A DNA stretch of 7,331 nt from Gammaproteobacteria bacterium (GTDB lineage: Bacteria; Pseudomonadota; Gammaproteobacteria; Steroidobacterales; Woeseiaceae), in NCBI GenBank assembly GCA_029881015.1, contig JAOUNK010000168.1, positions 1 through 7,331 of the forward strand. Direction: 5' to 3'. Each line of letters opens with the position of its first letter. Position 1 is the first letter of the stretch. A model generated the notes under the pieces. That model saw nothing but the letters and a program-made list of their open reading frames with translations, did not search any database and was not told the DNA's origin. This document shows, in pieces, positions 6,045-7,331 of this stretch. The translations under genes were made by a program, and so were the position numbers.

Positions 6045-6491
6045 ATGAAACTCAGAATAAAACTCAGGTTTCCTGCATTACTCGTGTTGGCTTTGGCTGC
6101 TTCCAGCTGCTCGTTTTACGATGTGGCGACCCAGACAGCGGACGCAATTCTTGGTACTGGGTCGTTTTCGAATAATAATGCCTACACTCTAGAATGGCCC
6201 CTCCGCCGTGTAGAGGTCGGTGTATGGAACCCGGAAACAAGTCAGTGCATTAGGGACGAGAAGAAGTTGCGACCGATATTGCAGCAATTGGACGCGGAAG
6301 TAGCTAAAGCATTACGGGAGGGCAAAGACTTTGTAGTGCTTCCAACCGGGGAGGAATACCCAATTAACAAACGGTCGCTAAGCGAACAGCCACTGCCGAG
6401 CCCAACCTATACGTGCCTTAAGCGTACTCCACCGCCAGACCGAAATTGGCATCTTAGGGAGGATCCGCAGTTCCGCCTGGGCGACAAGTAA
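6045..6491 (+). CDS. Small lipoprotein of unknown family
   Basis: The 148-residue product begins with a typical lipoprotein signal: KLRIKLRF, hydrophobic PALLVLALAAS, then the lipobox ASSC with Cys at 22. Ser follows the Cys, which usually means outer-membrane sorting. The mature part is soluble and polar, with two further cysteines (in SQCIRDE and TYTCLKR) that could form a disulfide. It also has a KKLRPILQQLDAEVAKAL helix and a proline-rich end (QPLPSPTYTC, RTPPPDRNW). AGGA at 6036-6039 sits 5 bases before the ATG, a good ribosome binding site. I do not recognise a family. It is separated from hipA by 257 bases, so joint transcription is uncertain, and nothing ties it functionally to hipBA. 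Confidence 0.7.
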   Translation: MKLRIKLRFPALLVLALAASSCSFYDVATQTADAILGTGSFSNNNAYTLEWPLRRVEVGVWNPETSQCIRDEKKLRPILQQLDAEVAKALREGKDFVVLPTGEEYPINKRSLSEQPLPSPTYTCLKRTPPPDRNWHLREDPQFRLGDK

Positions 6492-6503
6492 GTCAAAAAG
6501 GGA

Positions 6504-6527
6504 CATTCAGATCGGGCAAACTGAATG
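6504..6527 (-). terminator. Terminator-like hairpin for the minus strand
   Basis: CATTCAG (6504-6510) and CTGAATG (6521-6527) form a perfect 7-bp stem with a 10-base loop. On the minus strand it is followed by TCCCTTTTTG, a short T-run, and it begins three bases after the stop codon of the small minus-strand ORF. The stem is AT-rich, so termination would be weak. On the plus strand, after the lipoprotein gene, no T-run follows. Confidence 0.4.
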
Positions 6528-6530
6528 AGC

Positions 6531-6740
6531 CTATTCCCCGATGGCTGCATGTCTCATCCAGATGGACTGTAGATCATCGTCTGACTTGTCATCCCCACCA
6601 TCAAGAATCTCGTATGACAACTTTCCTACGTTCTCCCGCGTAAGACAGAATGAGCCCGAGCTTTCAGTCTCTAGCCGAACCAGCCCATCCTGTCCTTCCT
6701 GTTTATTCATCCGACCGTAACCGACTTGGCCAGATTTCAT
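6531..6740 (-). CDS. Doubtful small hypothetical protein
   Basis: ATG 6740 opens a 69-residue frame ending at TAG 6531: MKSGQVGYGRMNKQEGQDGL, a Ser/Glu-rich middle, and DDDLQSIWMRHAAIGE at the end. The product is acidic, soluble and of no family I know. There is no clear ribosome binding site; ATG 6710 is an alternative start. The only supporting sign is the terminator-like hairpin straight after the stop. It lies between the lipoprotein gene and the tail of IS copy 2, both of which run the opposite way or towards it, so it may be noise. Confidence 0.3.
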   Translation of the reverse strand: MKSGQVGYGRMNKQEGQDGLVRLETESSGSFCLTRENVGKLSYEILDGGDDKSDDDLQSIWMRHAAIGE

Positions 6741-6777
6741 TGATGATCAACGTGACCCGTCGTGACCGTGGCATCAG

Positions 6778-7314
6778 TCAGGCCGCTGCACGCTGGTATT
6801 CATGATGAAGCCCTCCACAGCGGTCTTTTGACCCGATCACGCGCTCTGCGTACGGGTTCTGCCACGGTGACCGCGGCGCGGTGATGATCTCGCGCAGTCC
6901 CGCTGACGCCGCTTGGCGCTTGAAGACGGCACCGAATATTGCATCGCGGTCATGGAGAAGATACGTCGGCACATCGTCGGTACCAATTGCCTCGAGTAGC
7001 TGCCGTGCGGTCCAGACAGCAGTCGGGTGCTCGGTGGCGTTGGTATGCAGTATCTTGCGGCGATCATGACTGAGGACCACCAATACAAACAGCCCGCGAA
7101 ATGTTGCTGTTGGCTCGGTCAAGATATCGACCGCAATGATGTCCCTGGCATGGTTCTCCAAGAATGAGCGCCAGGTCTGGGATGGCGGCCGGGAACACGC
7201 ATGCGTCATAACAGCCAATTGCTGTCGCAACAACAGGCTCTCGAATGCCAGGTCGCGGCGAGTCCGGAAGGACGATTTCAAGAAATGACGGAAGATGGAT
7301 AGCCATTTGGTCAT
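6778..7314 (-). CDS. Internally deleted integrase-core (rve) transposase, IS copy 2
   Basis: The 178-residue ORF keeps the element's N-terminus (MTKWLSIFRHFLKSSFRTRR, LLLRQQLAV, residues 1-35). It jumps to PPSQTWRSFLENHARDIIAVD, continues through the core and ends on the tail GGLHHEYQRAAA. Catalytic positions are D63, D122 (or D124) and E157 in NPYAERVIG. Relatives are usually around 300 residues or longer: about 100 residues are missing between LAV and PPSQ, including the DNA-binding region, and about 50 between RVIGS and GGLHH. Both joins keep the frame, so no stop shows the damage. With the helix-turn-helix and linker gone it is unlikely to transpose alone. It is homologous to 3549-4065 and has the same orientation. 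The start is near the window edge, so any terminal inverted repeat would lie outside. The exact IS family cannot be fixed; an IS3/IS481-like rve element is likely. Confidence 0.8.
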   Translation of the reverse strand: MTKWLSIFRHFLKSSFRTRRDLAFESLLLRQQLAVMTHACSRPPSQTWRSFLENHARDIIAVDILTEPTATFRGLFVLVVLSHDRRKILHTNATEHPTAVWTARQLLEAIGTDDVPTYLLHDRDAIFGAVFKRQAASAGLREIITAPRSPWQNPYAERVIGSKDRCGGLHHEYQRAAA

Positions 7315-7331
7315 CCAACGACACTAAGCAG

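Overview
The window looks like an accessory, partly decayed stretch of a proteobacterial chromosome, most likely gammaproteobacterial. This rests on the gene families only: a Kbp/YgaU-type BON-LysM protein, DUF937 (YidB-like) and DUF3185 proteins, an OmpA-type fragment with a calcium-repeat motif, lipoprotein signals and a hipBA pair. No rRNA, tRNA or other marker fixes the taxon.

Left part (386-2291): a graveyard of small envelope or stress genes. A DUF937 protein (386-802), probably short at its C-terminus, is followed by a BON-LysM gene of the Kbp/YgaU family (1055-1490) broken by two nonsense codons and one frameshift. Its LysM tail runs in frame into the middle of a second DUF937 gene (1491-1812). 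That gene runs out of frame into a DUF3185 membrane protein (1789-1971). Directly after the DUF3185 stop codon lies a minus-strand OmpA-family fragment (1975-2291), cut at both ends. Several genes are joined at their edges with the connecting DNA missing, which suggests decay by repeated small deletions.

Middle (2339-3514): an intact lipoprotein of the serine beta-lactamase-like (penicillin-binding-protein-like) hydrolase family. Immediately downstream on the minus strand is a dead integrase-core transposase (3549-4065) with several stop codons and a deletion near its end.

Right part (4068-7314): a hipBA-type toxin-antitoxin operon (hipB 4188-4529, hipA 4519-5787) preceded by two copies of a 37-bp direct repeat. 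The repeats bracket a plausible promoter, an arrangement that suits autorepression by HipB. Further on are an unrecognised small lipoprotein (6045-6491), a doubtful small minus-strand ORF with a terminator-like hairpin, and a second, related transposase (6778-7314) that has lost internal segments but stays open. The two transposase remnants lie in the same orientation and flank hipBA plus the lipoprotein, so this block may be IS-associated cargo.

The only complete functional unit I can defend is hipBA. I found no convincing evidence for a wholly new multi-gene system. The points most worth following are the operator-like repeats of hipBA, the chimeric ORFs created by decay, and the two independently deleted transposase copies that both keep the same C-terminal tail.
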